Source: Arenivirga flava (lineage in GTDB: Bacteria > Actinomycetota > Actinomycetes > Actinomycetales > Microbacteriaceae). Taken from it: a stretch of 64,000 bases of DNA. The position numbers and the translations under genes were made by a program. Numbering within the stretch: position 1 is the first letter of the stretch; every line of letters begins with the position of its first letter. The stretch spans positions 2,337,809-2,401,808 of the forward strand of contig NZ_BSUL01000001.1 in NCBI RefSeq assembly GCF_030161575.1, read 5' to 3'. The notes beneath the pieces are model-generated. The model made no database searches. It saw nothing but the letters and a program-made list of their open reading frames with translations, and had not been told where the DNA came from. Shown one piece after another: positions 17,376 to 27,319 of the stretch.

Positions 17376-18502
17376 CCGTCGGCTCCCGTCGGCAGGACCG
17401 CCTCGACGCGCCAGCCGCCGTCGACCGGGCCGGCCTGCAGCGTGCCGCCGAGCGCGGTCGCGCGCTCGCGCATCATCGCGAGGCCGAAGCCGTCGCCGGT
17501 GACCGACGAGGGCGTGCCGCCGCGGGAGTCGACGGTCAGGCGCATCCGCTCGTCCTCCCCGGTGAAGCGGATGCGCACCGTCGCGCCCGCCGCGTGCTTC
17601 ATCGCGTTGGTGAGCGACTCCTGCAGGATGCGGGCCGCGGCCTGGTCGACCGCGACCGGCAGCGCGGGCGGCGCCCCCTCGACCGTGACGGCGAGGCCCG
17701 CGGCGCGCTCGACGAGCTCGGGCAGCTGGGCGAGGCGGCCCGGTGCCGTCAGCGGGGCGCCCTCGGTGCGGAGCACGCGGATCATGGCACGCACCTGCTC
17801 GAGCCCGGCGACACCGGAGGCGCGGACGGCCCGAAGCGCCGCCTGCTCGCGCCCCGCGCCCGCCAGCCCGGCCTCGGCGTGGATCGCGATCGCGGCGAGC
17901 TCGCCGGCAAGCGTGTCGTGCAGGTCGCGCGCCATGGCGGCCCGCTCCTCGCGCACGGCCTCCTCGCGGTGCGCGGCGGCGAGCTGCTGCTGCGCCTCGA
18001 GACGGTCGCGGCCCTCGCGCACCGCCGCGGCCCAGGCGTACGGGGTGCTCAGCACGCCGACGAGCAGCAGCGCGGCGGCCACCGTGCCGCGCAGGTCCCC
18101 GCCGCTCGCGACGAACGCAGCGACCGTGCCGCCGACCGTGGCCACGACCATGGCGATCAGCAGCCACCGGCGTCGCGCCGCGGTGGTGCGCAGCACGGCC
18201 GAGTAGAGCGCGTCGAAGAAGAGCAGCAGCATGCCGACGCTGCCGCCGAGCACGAGGTCGACGGCGCCGATCGCGGTGACGGCCAGCAGCACTCGCAGCG
18301 GCGCGCGGCGCTGCAGCAGCAGCGCACCGGCGGCGGCGAGCAGCGGGGGCAGGTGCCACCAGCGAGACAGCTCGTCGGCGCCCGGCGCCAGCCAGAGGCC
18401 GGTCGTGTCGAGGGCGATGAGCAGCACGCCGACCGCGACGACGGCGGCGGTGTTCCAGACGATCGGTGCGGCGCGGTAGGCGGCGCGAATCCGATCGATC
18501 AT
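17372..18502 (-). CDS. Sensor histidine kinase (HisKA_3 type)
   Basis: A 376-residue kinase with an N-terminal membrane domain of about five helices (residues 15-160), no large extracellular loop, and a cytoplasmic HisKA_3 dimerisation domain with His195 in MARDLHDTLAGEL. The HATPase_c domain follows with the N-box QESLTNAMKHA and the G2 box GFGLAMMRERA. The architecture is that of NarX/DesK-like kinases which often sense membrane or antibiotic stress; the signal here is unknown. ATG at 18502 begins the basic segment before the first helix. Confidence 0.92.
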   Translation of the reverse strand: MIDRIRAAYRAAPIVWNTAAVVAVGVLLIALDTTGLWLAPGADELSRWWHLPPLLAAAGALLLQRRAPLRVLLAVTAIGAVDLVLGGSVGMLLLFFDALYSAVLRTTAARRRWLLIAMVVATVGGTVAAFVASGGDLRGTVAAALLLVGVLSTPYAWAAAVREGRDRLEAQQQLAAAHREEAVREERAAMARDLHDTLAGELAAIAIHAEAGLAGAGREQAALRAVRASGVAGLEQVRAMIRVLRTEGAPLTAPGRLAQLPELVERAAGLAVTVEGAPPALPVAVDQAAARILQESLTNAMKHAAGATVRIRFTGEDERMRLTVDSRGGTPSSVTGDGFGLAMMRERATALGGTLQAGPVDGGWRVEAVLPTGADG

Positions 18503-18610
18503 GCAGTCATCCCAGCACAGCGGGCGGATGCGCACCTCCGCCGAAATGCGGAGGCCTGGCCCCCTCCTTCCGCCGATGCGCGCACCCGCGCCCGCGAGGA
18601 GGGTCGGAGC

Positions 18611-19325
18611 ATGACGCTCGAACTGCTCGCCCAGCTGGCCGTGCTCGCGCTGATCGACAGCCTGAGCTTCGGCACCCTGCTCATCCCCCTGTTCTTCCTG
18701 CTCGCGCCGACTCGCCCGCGGCCGGGACGGATGCTCGGCTACCTCGCCGTGATCGCGGGCTTCTACTTCGGCATCGGTCTCCTCCTGGCCGCCGGCTTCA
18801 GCGGACTCGTGACCGGCTTGGGCGGTTTCCTCGAGACGCCGTTCGCCCGTGTCGGTCAGCTGTTGCTGGGAGCGGGACTGCTGGTCGTGGCCTTCCTCAT
18901 CCCGACGAAGCCGAAGGAGGGGCGGGCCCCGGCCGGCTCGCGCGGCTGCGCGACCGGGCGATGGGGGAGGAGGCACGCTCCCGCTGCTCGGGCTCGCGCT
19001 CGGTGCCGGTGCCGTGGAGCTGGCGACGATGCTGCCGTACCTCGGCGCGATCGGGATCATGACGGGAGCCGAGCTGCCGCCGGTGCAGACGGTGACCGTG
19101 CTGGCCGGTTACTGCCTGCTCATGGTCCTGCCCGCGCTCGTGCTGCTGCTCGGGCGGACGGTGGCGGGGCGGCTCGTCGAGCCGCCGCTGCGCCGGCTCG
19201 CGGCGTGGCTCGAGCGCACAGGCGGCGAGACGACGGCCTGGATCGTCGGCATCGTCGGCTTCATCCTCGCGCGCGAGGCGGCGACGGCGCTCGACCTGTT
19301 CGACCGGATCGGTGAGCTCGTCTGA
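18611..19325 (+). CDS. GAP-family (Sap-like) membrane protein, frame broken once
   Basis: A predicted six-helix membrane protein resembling the GAP/Sap family, known from mycobacterial peptidoglycolipid export. The N-terminal half (MTLELLAQLAVLALIDSLSF onward) reads in one frame from ATG 18611, which has GAGGAGG upstream. The C-terminal half (GGGGTLPLLGLALGAGAVEL to FDRIGELV) reads in another. Removing one C from the CCCC run at 18927-18930 joins both into a 237-residue protein without any stop. I treat this as a probable sequencing indel; a true pseudogene is the alternative. It is divergent from the histidine kinase. Confidence 0.75.
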
Positions 19326-19334
19326 CGCAGCCGT

Positions 19335-20027
19335 TCAGGCGGCGGCGGCGGCGGCGCGGTGCGGGAAGAGCAGGCCGATGAGGTCGGCGGGCGTCTCGGC
19401 GAAGGCCGACGCCAGGGCGCGCTCCTCCTCGGGGCCGTAGCCCCAGCCGACCATGATCGTGGGGATGCCGTGGGCTGCGGCCCCCTCCGCGTCGTGCTTG
19501 CGATCGCCGACCATGACGGGGTTCGAGAGGTCGACGCCGAGCTCGCCGAGGCGGCGCAGGGCCTCCTCGATCACATCCGCCTTGGCGCTGCGCACCTCGT
19601 CGGCGGAGGCGCCGGCGAGCACGGTGAAGTAGTCGGCCAGGCCGAACTTCTCGACGATGAGCGACGCCGGCAGCTCGGGCTTGCTCGTGGCGAGGGAGAG
19701 CGGCACGCCCTCCTCGCGGATCGCGTGGAAGACGGCGGGCATGCCCTCGAACATGACGCTCTCGGCGGCGCCCTGGTCGAGGTAGTGGCGCCGGTAGACG
19801 ATCAGCGCCTCGGCGGACTCGGCGGGGGTCATGCCGGCGAAGTCGCGGAACGCGTCCAGCAGCGGCGGGCCCACCCATCGCAGCAGCGACTCCTGCGAGG
19901 GCACCTCGCGGCCGAGCTCGCGGAACATGTGCTCGAGCGAGCCGATGATGCCGGGCGCCGAGTCGGCGATGGTGCCGTCGAGGTCGAGGAGGATGCAGGA
20001 CCAAGGGGCCGAGGGTGCGGTGCTCAC
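19335..20027 (-). CDS. HAD-superfamily hydrolase, phosphoglycolate phosphatase-like
   Basis: A 230-residue HAD phosphatase of the Gph/PGMB subfamily. Motif I is LLDLDGTIADS (Asp15 nucleophile, Asp17), motif II is SLATSKPE, motif III includes Lys in RSAKADVI, and motif IV is VMVGDRKHDAEGAAAHG. A helical cap lies between motifs I and II. The exact substrate cannot be fixed from sequence. The GTG start at 20027 has TAGAGT ending 7 nt before it, so the transcript is probably leaderless. The downstream gap holds a run of alanine codons at the protein's C-terminus. Confidence 0.9.
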   Translation of the reverse strand: MSTAPSAPWSCILLDLDGTIADSAPGIIGSLEHMFRELGREVPSQESLLRWVGPPLLDAFRDFAGMTPAESAEALIVYRRHYLDQGAAESVMFEGMPAVFHAIREEGVPLSLATSKPELPASLIVEKFGLADYFTVLAGASADEVRSAKADVIEEALRRLGELGVDLSNPVMVGDRKHDAEGAAAHGIPTIMVGWGYGPEEERALASAFAETPADLIGLLFPHRAAAAAA

Positions 20028-20037
20028 CCTGCCGACT

Positions 20038-20433
20038 CTAGGCCTCGGGCTGCGCGGCCTCGGCCTCGGCTGCCGCGCGCTGCTCGGCGACCTGCGCGTG
20101 CACCTTCTCCATGTCGAGCCCCTTGACCTGGCCGATCAGCTGCTCGAGCGCGGGCGCGGGCAGTGCGCCGGCCTGCGAGAAGACGAGCACGTTCTCGCGG
20201 AACGCCATGAGGGTGGGGATGGAGGTGATGCCGGCCATGCCCGCGAGGCGCTGCTCGGCCTCGGTGTCGACCTTCGCGAAGACGACGTCGGAGTGCTGCT
20301 CGCTCGCGCCCTGGAACACCGGGGCGAACTGCTTGCACGGGCCGCACCAGTCGGCCCAGAAGTCGACGATGACGATGTCGTTGCCCGTGACGGTCTGCTC
20401 GAAGGTGGCTTCGGTGATGTCGATGGTGGCCAT
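20038..20433 (-). CDS. trxA: Thioredoxin
   Basis: A 131-residue thioredoxin with the redox motif WCGPC (Cys30, Cys33) and the cis-proline in TSIPTLMAF. After the domain ends at about residue 108 there is an extra tail of about 20 residues rich in Ala, Glu and Gln, probably a helix; ordinary thioredoxins lack it. It acts as a cytoplasmic disulfide reductant. ATG at 20433 has TAGCGT ending exactly 6 nt before it (leaderless pattern). It lies in the same direction as the HAD gene, 10 nt away. Confidence 0.95.
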   Translation of the reverse strand: MATIDITEATFEQTVTGNDIVIVDFWADWCGPCKQFAPVFQGASEQHSDVVFAKVDTEAEQRLAGMAGITSIPTLMAFRENVLVFSQAGALPAPALEQLIGQVKGLDMEKVHAQVAEQRAAAEAEAAQPEA

Positions 20434-20521
20434 GCCGCCACGCTAACAGCGGGGATCGAGCGGATGGCCGGAGCCGGGCATCCGCTCATCCGCCCGCCAC
20501 GAACGGGGTGCGGGATCGCGC

Positions 20522-21217
20522 TCAGAAGAGCGTGGGGCGCCCCGAGTCGACGCCCTTCATCGCGTCGTAGTCGAGCACGAGGCAGCGGATGCCGCGGTCC
20601 TCGGCAAGCGTGCGCGCCTGCGGCTTGATCTCCTGCGCCGCGAAGACGCCCTGGACCGGCGCGAGGTGCGGGTCGCGGTTCATGAGCTCGAGGTAGCGGG
20701 TGAGCTGCTCGACGCCGTCGATGTCGCCGCGGCGCTTGATCTCGACGGCCACGGCGCCGCCGGATGCGTCGCGGGCGAGGATGTCGACCGGTCCGATCGC
20801 CGTCATGTACTCACGGCGCACCAGGCGATGGCCGTCGCCGAGGTGCTCGATCTGCTCGGCCAGCAGCTTCTGCAGGTGCGCCTCGACGCCGTCCTTGACC
20901 AGGCCGGGGTCGACGCCGAGCTCGTGTGAGCTGTCGTGCAGGATCTCGAAGATCGACACGACGAGCGTGTCGGCGGTCTTCGCGTGGGTGACCTGCCAGA
21001 CCTGCTGCACGCCGGCGGCGGTCTGGTCGTCGTCGAGCTCCACCTGGCTGAGCGTGCAGGGCGGGCTCATCCAGTTGAGCGGCTTGTAGCTGCCGCCGTC
21101 GGAGTGGATGAGGATGCTGCCGTCGCCCTTGAGCATCAGCACGCGCGTGGCGAGCGGCAGGTGGGCGCTCAGCCGGCCTGCGTAATCGACGGAGCAACGG
21201 GCAACCACGAGACGCAC
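20522..21217 (-). CDS. nucS: Mismatch-specific endonuclease NucS/EndoMS
   Basis: A 231-residue protein of the NucS family, which cuts mismatched DNA and carries non-canonical mismatch repair in actinobacteria that lack MutS and MutL. The N-terminal DNA-binding domain begins [16 protein letters not shown]. The C-terminal RecB-like nuclease domain has Asp145 in GPVDILARD and the Glu159-X-Lys161 pair in [10 protein letters not shown]. The last residues, RPTLF, fit the sliding-clamp binding tail known in this family. GTG at 21217 has TAGGCT ending 7 nt before it. Confidence 0.95.
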   Translation of the reverse strand: MRLVVARCSVDYAGRLSAHLPLATRVLMLKGDGSILIHSDGGSYKPLNWMSPPCTLSQVELDDDQTAAGVQQVWQVTHAKTADTLVVSIFEILHDSSHELGVDPGLVKDGVEAHLQKLLAEQIEHLGDGHRLVRREYMTAIGPVDILARDASGGAVAVEIKRRGDIDGVEQLTRYLELMNRDPHLAPVQGVFAAQEIKPQARTLAEDRGIRCLVLDYDAMKGVDSGRPTLF

Positions 21218-21227
21218 GACGACGAGC

Positions 21228-22445
21228 CTACGATGCGGCGGACTCCTGCTTCGCCGAGCCGCGCTCGCGCGCGGCCGCGGAGGCCAGGCCGGCCGCGACG
21301 ATGAGCACGAGCACGGCGACGAGCGCGATGCGGATGCCGTAGGCCTCGCCGACGAAGCCGATCAGCGGGGGACCGACGAGGAAGGCGCAGTAGCCGACGG
21401 TCGCCACGACGCTGACGCGGGCGGCGGCGGTGCGCGGGTCGTCCGCGGCAGCGGACATGCCCACCGGGAAGCCGAGCGCGGCTCCCAGGCCCCAGAGCAC
21501 CACGCCGACGAGCGCGAGCGTCGGGTCGTCGATGACGATGACGGCACCGAGCCCGAGCACGGCGAGCGCGGCGCTCACCCGCAGCACGGGCACGCGGCCG
21601 AAGCGGTCGAGGATCCTGACGCCGACGAGGCGGCCGACCGTCATGCTGCCCACGAACAGTCCGAGCGCGACGGCGCCCGTGGTCGCATCCGTGCCGTGGC
21701 CGTCCACCATGGCGATGGCGAGCCAGTCGTTCGCGCTGCCCTCGGCGAAGGCCATGCCGAGCACGATGACGCCGATGAGCAGCGTGCGCGGGTCGCCCCA
21801 CATCGCGAGGCGCTCGCGCGCGGTCGGCTTCGGTTCGTCCTCGGCGCCCTCGCCGAGCACCTCCTCCTCCGGCAGCAGGAAGCGGGTGGCGACGATCGCC
21901 GCGACGGCGATGACGACGCTGACGGTGCCGATGTGCGCGGCGAAGGAGATGCCGAGGTGCTCGGCCAACGCGCCGGACCCCGCGCCGATGACCGCACCGG
22001 CGCTGAAGAAGGCGTGGTAGATCGGCATGATGGTGCGGCCGAGCGCACGCTCGTTGGCGGCGCCGGAGAGGTTCATGTTGACGTCGGAGATGGACGATCC
22101 CGCACCGAAGAGCGCCAGGCCGAGCGCTACGACCGGGATGCTCGGCGCGACCGTGACGCTGACGCCGGCGGCCAGCAGACCGGCGGCGCCGACGGGCAGG
22201 GCGACGCGGATGACACGGGCTGCGCCGAAGGCGGCGGCGAGGTGACCGGCCGCGAGGAGGCCGAGGATCGAGCCCACGGCGATGGAGAAGATCAGGAGGC
22301 CGTACTGCGCGGTGTCGATGTCGAGCGCGTCGCGGACGCCGGGGGAGCGGGCCATCCACGACGCGATACCGACGCCGCAGATCGTGAAGACGACGAAGAG
22401 GGCGTTGCGCCAGGCACGGACGGGGGCGGTAGCGACGGTGCTCAC
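21228..22445 (-). CDS. MFS transporter
   Basis: A 405-residue major facilitator with twelve predicted helices and a central cytoplasmic loop (about residues 195-215, acidic then basic, [17 protein letters not shown]). The N-terminal half contains [15 protein letters not shown], and the family resembles the YbjJ/FucP-like sugar or drug MFS group. Substrate is not predictable. The GTG start at 22445 is fixed by TAGGCT ending 6 nt before it. It lies 10 nt upstream of nucS in the same direction, so some read-through is likely. Confidence 0.9.
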   Translation of the reverse strand: MSTVATAPVRAWRNALFVVFTICGVGIASWMARSPGVRDALDIDTAQYGLLIFSIAVGSILGLLAAGHLAAAFGAARVIRVALPVGAAGLLAAGVSVTVAPSIPVVALGLALFGAGSSISDVNMNLSGAANERALGRTIMPIYHAFFSAGAVIGAGSGALAEHLGISFAAHIGTVSVVIAVAAIVATRFLLPEEEVLGEGAEDEPKPTARERLAMWGDPRTLLIGVIVLGMAFAEGSANDWLAIAMVDGHGTDATTGAVALGLFVGSMTVGRLVGVRILDRFGRVPVLRVSAALAVLGLGAVIVIDDPTLALVGVVLWGLGAALGFPVGMSAAADDPRTAAARVSVVATVGYCAFLVGPPLIGFVGEAYGIRIALVAVLVLIVAAGLASAAARERGSAKQESAAS

Positions 22446-22484
22446 CAGGACAGCCTATCGCGAAAAACAGCCAGTGGAAGGGTT

Positions 22485-23801
22485 TCAGCCGCCGAGGCAC
22501 ATCCACCGTCCGCTGCGCGCACGCAGACCCAGGGTGAGCGCCCTCATGCCCTGGTAGCCGAAGGTGAAGGTCGCCCACAGCGCGAGCAGCGAGCCGCCGC
22601 CGACGAGCAGCAGGAGGGGCAGGAACACGAGCACGTTGACGACCCCGGCCAGTGCCAGGTAGCGGGCGTCGCCCGCGCCGATCAGCACCCCGTCGAGCAC
22701 GTAGGCGAAGCCGGCGAGCGGCGTGCCGACGGCGAGCACGATCAGCAGCGGCGGCAGCAGGGCGAGCACCGCGCCGTCGCCGGTGAACGCGCCGCCGAGC
22801 ACGGGGGAGGCGAGCGCCAGGGCCGCGCCGAGCGCGAGACCGCCGCCGACACCGAGCACCATGAGGCGCCGCATCACCGCGCGCACGCGGTCGGGGTCGC
22901 CTGCGCCGAGCCCGTGGCCGACCATCGCCTGACCGGCGATCGCGAGCGCGTCCAGGGCGAACGCCAGGGTGCTGGTGAGCGTCATGGCGATCTGCAGGGC
23001 GCCGAGTTCCGGGGTGCCCAGACCCGCGGCGACGACGACCGGGGCGATCACGGCGATGCGCAGGCTCACCGTGCGCAGCAGCATCCATCCGCCGTCCATC
23101 GCCGTGCGCAGCACGCCGCCGAAGCCGGGCCGCAGCGGCGCGCCGGCTGCCCGAGCGGCACGCACGGCGATCACCGCGTAGACCGCGGCCATGCCCCACT
23201 GCGCCACGACCGTGCCGGCGGCCGAGCCGGCCAGGCCCCATCCGAAGCCGTAGAGGAACACCGCGTTGAGCGCCGCGTTCATCGCGAAGCCGGCCCCGGC
23301 GACGATGAGCGGGGTGCGGGTGTCCTGCAGTCCGCGCAGCAGACCGGTCGCCGCGATGACCACCAGCATCGCCGGGATGCCGATGAGCGACACGAGCAGG
23401 TACTCCGAGGCCGCCGCGGTCACCGCGGCGTCGGCGCCGAACAGCGCCAGCAGGGGAGCGGATGCGAACACGCCGGCCAGCGCGACCAGCAGCCCCAGCC
23501 CCAGCGCCAGCCACAGCCCGTCGATGCCGGCGCGGACGGCGCCCGTCGGATCCCCGGCGCCGAGCCGTCGGGCGACGATGGGCGTCGTCGCGTAGGCGAG
23601 GAAGACGAGCAGGCCGATCGTCGTGTGCAGCACCGTGCCGGCGAGCCCGAGCCCCGCGAGCGGCACGGCTCCGAGGTGACCGACCAGCGCCGTGTCGGTG
23701 AGCAGGAAGAGGGGCTCCGCGATAAGCGCGCCGAGCGCGGGCAGCGCCAGGCGGCCGATCTCGCGGTCGAGGGCCCGGGTGGAGGTGCTGCGCAGTGCCA
23801 T
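22485..23801 (-). CDS. MATE-family efflux transporter (DinF type)
   Basis: A 438-residue multidrug and toxin extrusion protein with twelve predicted helices. It starts with REIGRLALPALGALIAEPLFLLTDTALVGHLG, the classic MatE opening, and holds a second MatE repeat from about residue 230 (SLRIAVIAPVVVAAGLGTPELG). Members use a sodium or proton gradient to export cationic compounds. DinF-type proteins lack a fixed substrate. ATG at 23801 is preceded by GGAG, and TAGGGT lies 9 nt upstream. It is divergent from the DUF6882-like gene with a shared 54-nt promoter region. Confidence 0.92.
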   Translation of the reverse strand: MALRSTSTRALDREIGRLALPALGALIAEPLFLLTDTALVGHLGAVPLAGLGLAGTVLHTTIGLLVFLAYATTPIVARRLGAGDPTGAVRAGIDGLWLALGLGLLVALAGVFASAPLLALFGADAAVTAAASEYLLVSLIGIPAMLVVIAATGLLRGLQDTRTPLIVAGAGFAMNAALNAVFLYGFGWGLAGSAAGTVVAQWGMAAVYAVIAVRAARAAGAPLRPGFGGVLRTAMDGGWMLLRTVSLRIAVIAPVVVAAGLGTPELGALQIAMTLTSTLAFALDALAIAGQAMVGHGLGAGDPDRVRAVMRRLMVLGVGGGLALGAALALASPVLGGAFTGDGAVLALLPPLLIVLAVGTPLAGFAYVLDGVLIGAGDARYLALAGVVNVLVFLPLLLLVGGGSLLALWATFTFGYQGMRALTLGLRARSGRWMCLGG

Positions 23802-23843
23802 CGTCTCCGCACCCTAGCCCCGCTGCAGCGCGGGATGCGCCGC

Positions 23844-23849
23844 TAGGGT
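23844..23849 (+). promoter_or_regulatory. -10 box of a leaderless transcript (DUF6882-like gene)
   Basis: TAGGGT ends exactly 6 nt before ATG 23856, and there is no Shine-Dalgarno sequence. Confidence 0.55.
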
Positions 23850-23855
23850 GACGAC

Positions 23856-24553
23856 ATGAGCGGCCGCCCCGAATCCGACCTCTTCGCCCGTCTCGTCGAG
23901 CTGGGGTCGCTGCTCGCCTACGAGCATCAGCTCCAACTGCGGGCCGTGCTCGGCGAGCCGGCCTACGCCGTCGACGTCGAGCGCGGCGCCCTGCGGCTCG
24001 AGGGGCACGGCTCGCGCACGATCGAGACGCGGCTGCACCTGCTCGGCACGGCGGCACCCGGCCCCGGCACGTGGCTGTGGTCGTGGGCCAACCCGGGCGA
24101 TCTGCCCCCTCCGTCACCGAGCTCGCGCTCCGGCTGCGGGCCTACGGCGAGGAGCACGGGGTGCCGGAGTTCACCGGCCCGGAGCATCCGCTCGACGGGG
24201 AGCGCACGTGGCGGCGCCTCGGCATCGCCGCGGGGCTGGCGCTGCGCAGCCCGCGCACGCTGCTGCCCGCGGCCGTCGACGGCGGCACCGTCGCGCTGCT
24301 GCTCATCGACGACCCGCAGCTGGCGCTGCCCGCGCCCTCCGTCGAGCGCACGAAGCGGGTGCTCGACGACGGCATCAGCTCGGCAGAGCTCCGCTCGCAC
24401 TCCGCGGCCCTGACCCGGTACGCGCAGGATCGCGGCATCGGTATGGACTGGAACGGTGGGGCGCCGGTGCTGCGGCTGCCCGACGGGCGCATCGACGTGC
24501 GGCTGGATCACACCGCGGATCGCATCATCGGGCTCGAGGCCTCCGCAGCCTGA
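23856..24553 (+). CDS. DUF6882-like protein, frame broken once
   Basis: A soluble protein resembling the DUF6882 family, judged by the pattern LHLLGTAAPGPGTWLWSWAN followed by LRAYGEEHGVPEFT. The first 80 residues read from ATG 23856, and the rest in another frame to the stop at 24553. One base is missing in the CCCCC run at 24105-24109; adding one C restores a 232-residue protein (SWANPGDLPPSVTELALRLR). A sequencing error is the simplest explanation. No catalytic motif is evident. The downstream dsbA-like gene starts 62 nt later with its own TACGAT box. Confidence 0.7.
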
Positions 24554-24615
24554 GCACAGGCTGCGCATCCTACGATCGGGACCACCCCACCCCGCTCGAG
24601 AGGACCCCGCCGCGC

Positions 24616-25284
24616 ATGAGCAAGGCCGCCAAGATCAACATCGCCATCGTCGCCGGCCTCATCCTGCTGCTCGGGGCGGTGATCGCGGTCATCGTCGCCG
24701 TCTCCGGCTCTAACGGCGGCTCGGATGACGGTGCCTCGGCCACCCTGGACCCGGCACTGGTCGAGAACGCCGACAGCCACGCGCTGACCGACCCGGCCGA
24801 CCCGCGGGTGACGGTCGTCGAGTTCCTCGACTTCCAGTGCCCCGGCTGCGCGAACCTCGAGCCGACGATGCAGGACCTGCGCGCGGAGCTCGGCGACGAG
24901 GTGCGCTTCGTCGTGCGCAACTTCCCGCTCATCGACATCCACCCGAACGCCGTCGACGCGGCCGTCGCCGCCGAGGCCGCGGCCGACCAGGACGCGTACG
25001 AGCCGATGCACGACGCCCTCTTCGCCAGCCAGCGCCAGTGGACGCAGCTCGACGACGCGAGCGACTACTTCCGCGACCTGGCCGACGAGCTCGGTCTCGA
25101 CCTCGACGCCTACGACGCCGCGGTCGCCGACCCGGCCACCGAGGAGCGGGTCATGGCGGACCGCGCCGATGCGCTCGAGCTCGGCCTGGAGGGCACGCCG
25201 AGCATCATCGTCGACGGCGAGCTCGTCCGGCTGGAGCGGCTCACCGACGTGCGCGACGCGATCGACGCGGCGCTCGCCGAGTAG
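24616..25284 (+). CDS. DsbA-like thiol-disulfide oxidoreductase, membrane anchored
   Basis: A 222-residue exported thioredoxin-fold protein (Thioredoxin_4/DsbA group). An N-terminal membrane anchor covers about residues 8-32. The active site is FQCPGC with Cys75 and Cys78, a helical insertion follows (AVDAAVAAEAAADQDAYEPMH), and the cis-proline is in EGTPSIIVDG. It should form or isomerise disulfides of secreted proteins outside the membrane. ATG at 24616 has GAGAGGA about 10 nt upstream, so this transcript has a leader, unlike many neighbours. Confidence 0.92.
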   Translation: MSKAAKINIAIVAGLILLLGAVIAVIVAVSGSNGGSDDGASATLDPALVENADSHALTDPADPRVTVVEFLDFQCPGCANLEPTMQDLRAELGDEVRFVVRNFPLIDIHPNAVDAAVAAEAAADQDAYEPMHDALFASQRQWTQLDDASDYFRDLADELGLDLDAYDAAVADPATEERVMADRADALELGLEGTPSIIVDGELVRLERLTDVRDAIDAALAE

Positions 25285-25345
25285 TCCGAACGCTTCGGAG
25301 CGTCATCCGCACGAACCGTCCAGGCCGCACGTCGGTGCGCCCGCC

Positions 25346-25351
25346 TAGGCT
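25346..25351 (+). promoter_or_regulatory. -10 box of a leaderless transcript (M13 peptidase)
   Basis: TAGGCT ends exactly 6 nt before ATG 25358. No ribosome binding site precedes the start codon. Confidence 0.6.
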
Positions 25352-25357
25352 GGCCGC

Positions 25358-27319
25358 ATGAGCGACCTCCTCCCAGCCGGCATCGATCGCGACGAGCTCG
25401 ACCCGGAGGTGCGGCCGCAGGACGACCTGTTCCGGCACGTGAACGGCGCCTGGATCGCTCGCACGGAGATCCCGAGCGACAAGGCCCGCTACGGCGCCTT
25501 CTACGCCCTCGCCGAGGAGGCCGAGCGGGCCGTCAAGGCGATCATCGTCGAGTCGCAGTCGGCCGAGCCGGGCACCGAGGCCCGCAAGATCGGCGACCTC
25601 TACGCCTCGTTCATGGACGAGGCCCGCATCGACGCCCTGGGCACCACCCCGATCGAGCCGCTGCTGGCCGAGGCCGACGCCGTCACCGACCGCACCACCC
25701 TGCTGGCGACGCTCGGCCGGCTCGAGCGCCAGGGTATCAGCGGTGCCGTGCACCTCTTCGTCGACAACGACCCGGGCGACCCCGAGCGCTACCTGGTCTT
25801 CCTGCACCAGGGCGGGCTCTCGCTGCCCGACGAGTCGTACTACCGCGACGAGTCGTTCGCGGAGGTGCGCCTCAAGCACCGCGCCCACATCGAGCGGATG
25901 CTGACCCTGGCCGGCCTGGAGGGCGCGGCCGAGCGCGCCGAGCGCATCGTCGCGCTGGAGCAGGTGCTCGCCGCGAGCCACTGGGACAAGGTGCGCGCAC
26001 GCGACAGTCAGGCCTCCTACAACCTGCGCGGCTGGGCCGAGGTGCGCGAGGCCACCCCGGCGGTCGACCTCGACGTGTGGCGCGAGGCCATCGGCGCCCC
26101 CGAGCGCGCCTTCGACGAGGTGGTCGTGCGCCAACCGGACTACCTCGAGGCGGCCGCCGCGGCGCTCGCCGAGCAGCCCCTCGAGTCGTGGACCGACTGG
26201 CTGCGCTGGCAGATCGTGCGCGCCTACTCGCCGTACCTGCCCAAGGCCTTCGCCGAGGCCAACTTCGACTTCTACGGCCGCACCCTGACGGGCACCCCCG
26301 AGCAGCGGGTGCGCTGGAAGCGCGGCGTCTCCTTCGTGGAGGGATCGCTCGGCGAGGCCGTCGGCAAGGTCTACGTGGAGCGCCACTTCTCACCCACCGC
26401 GAAGGGCGCGATGGACGCGCTGGTGGCCAACCTGATCGAGGCGTACCGCCGCTCGATCGCGGATCTGGCCTGGATGACCGACGAGACCCGGGAGCGCGCG
26501 CTCGAGAAGCTCGCGAAGTTCACCCCCAAGATCGGCTTCCCCGACCGCTGGCGCGACTACTCGTCGCTCGTGGTCGACGCCGGCGATCTGGTGGGCAACG
26601 TGCAGGCGGCCAACGAGTTCGAGTTCCAGCGCGAGCTGGGCAAGATCGGCGGGCCGATCGACCGCGACGAGTGGTTCATGACCCCGCAGACGATCAACGC
26701 GTACTACAACCCCGGCTTCAACGAGATCGTCTTCCCCGCGGCGATCCTGCAGTACCCGTTCTTCGACGAGTCGCGGGATGCGGCGGCCAATTACGGCGCG
26801 ATCGGCGCGGTCATCGGCCACGAGATCGGCCACGGCTTCGACGACCAGGGTTCGCGCTACGACGGCGACGGGCGCCTCACGGACTGGTGGACGGATGCGG
26901 ACCGCGCGGCCTTCGAGCAGCGCACCGCCAGCCTCATCGCCCAGTACGACGCCCTCGCGCCCGCGCAGACCCCCGGCCACCGCGTGAACGGCGCGCTCAC
27001 GATCGGCGAGAACATCGGCGACCTCGGCGGCCTCGGCATCGCGTGGCAGGCCTACCTCATCTCGCTCGAGGGCGCCGAGCCGCCCGTGATCGACGGGCTC
27101 ACCGGCGCGCAGCGCTTCCTCATCTCCTGGGCGCAGGCCTGGCAGACGAAGGCGCGCGACGAGGAGGTCATCCGCCTGCTGGCGATCGACCCGCACGCGC
27201 CGAGCGAGTTCCGCTGCAACCAGATCGTGCGCAACCTGCCCGTCTTCTACGACGCCTTCGGCGTGACCGAAGCGGATGCGCTGTGGCTGCCCGCCGAGGA
27301 GCGGGTCGCCATCTGGTGA
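25358..27319 (+). CDS. M13-family zinc metallopeptidase (neprilysin-like)
   Basis: A 653-residue M13 peptidase. The first domain (Peptidase_M13_N) begins RPQDDLFRHVNGAWI. The catalytic domain has substrate-binding NAYYNP, the zinc motif HEIGH (His488, Glu489, His492) and the third ligand Glu551 in GENIGDLGG with Asp555. The C-terminus is VAIW, equivalent to the CRVW end of neprilysin. No signal peptide or membrane anchor is present, so it is probably a cytoplasmic oligopeptidase like bacterial PepO. The stop overlaps the next gene's GTG, so both are translated together. Confidence 0.95.
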   Translation: MSDLLPAGIDRDELDPEVRPQDDLFRHVNGAWIARTEIPSDKARYGAFYALAEEAERAVKAIIVESQSAEPGTEARKIGDLYASFMDEARIDALGTTPIEPLLAEADAVTDRTTLLATLGRLERQGISGAVHLFVDNDPGDPERYLVFLHQGGLSLPDESYYRDESFAEVRLKHRAHIERMLTLAGLEGAAERAERIVALEQVLAASHWDKVRARDSQASYNLRGWAEVREATPAVDLDVWREAIGAPERAFDEVVVRQPDYLEAAAAALAEQPLESWTDWLRWQIVRAYSPYLPKAFAEANFDFYGRTLTGTPEQRVRWKRGVSFVEGSLGEAVGKVYVERHFSPTAKGAMDALVANLIEAYRRSIADLAWMTDETRERALEKLAKFTPKIGFPDRWRDYSSLVVDAGDLVGNVQAANEFEFQRELGKIGGPIDRDEWFMTPQTINAYYNPGFNEIVFPAAILQYPFFDESRDAAANYGAIGAVIGHEIGHGFDDQGSRYDGDGRLTDWWTDADRAAFEQRTASLIAQYDALAPAQTPGHRVNGALTIGENIGDLGGLGIAWQAYLISLEGAEPPVIDGLTGAQRFLISWAQAWQTKARDEEVIRLLAIDPHAPSEFRCNQIVRNLPVFYDAFGVTEADALWLPAEERVAIW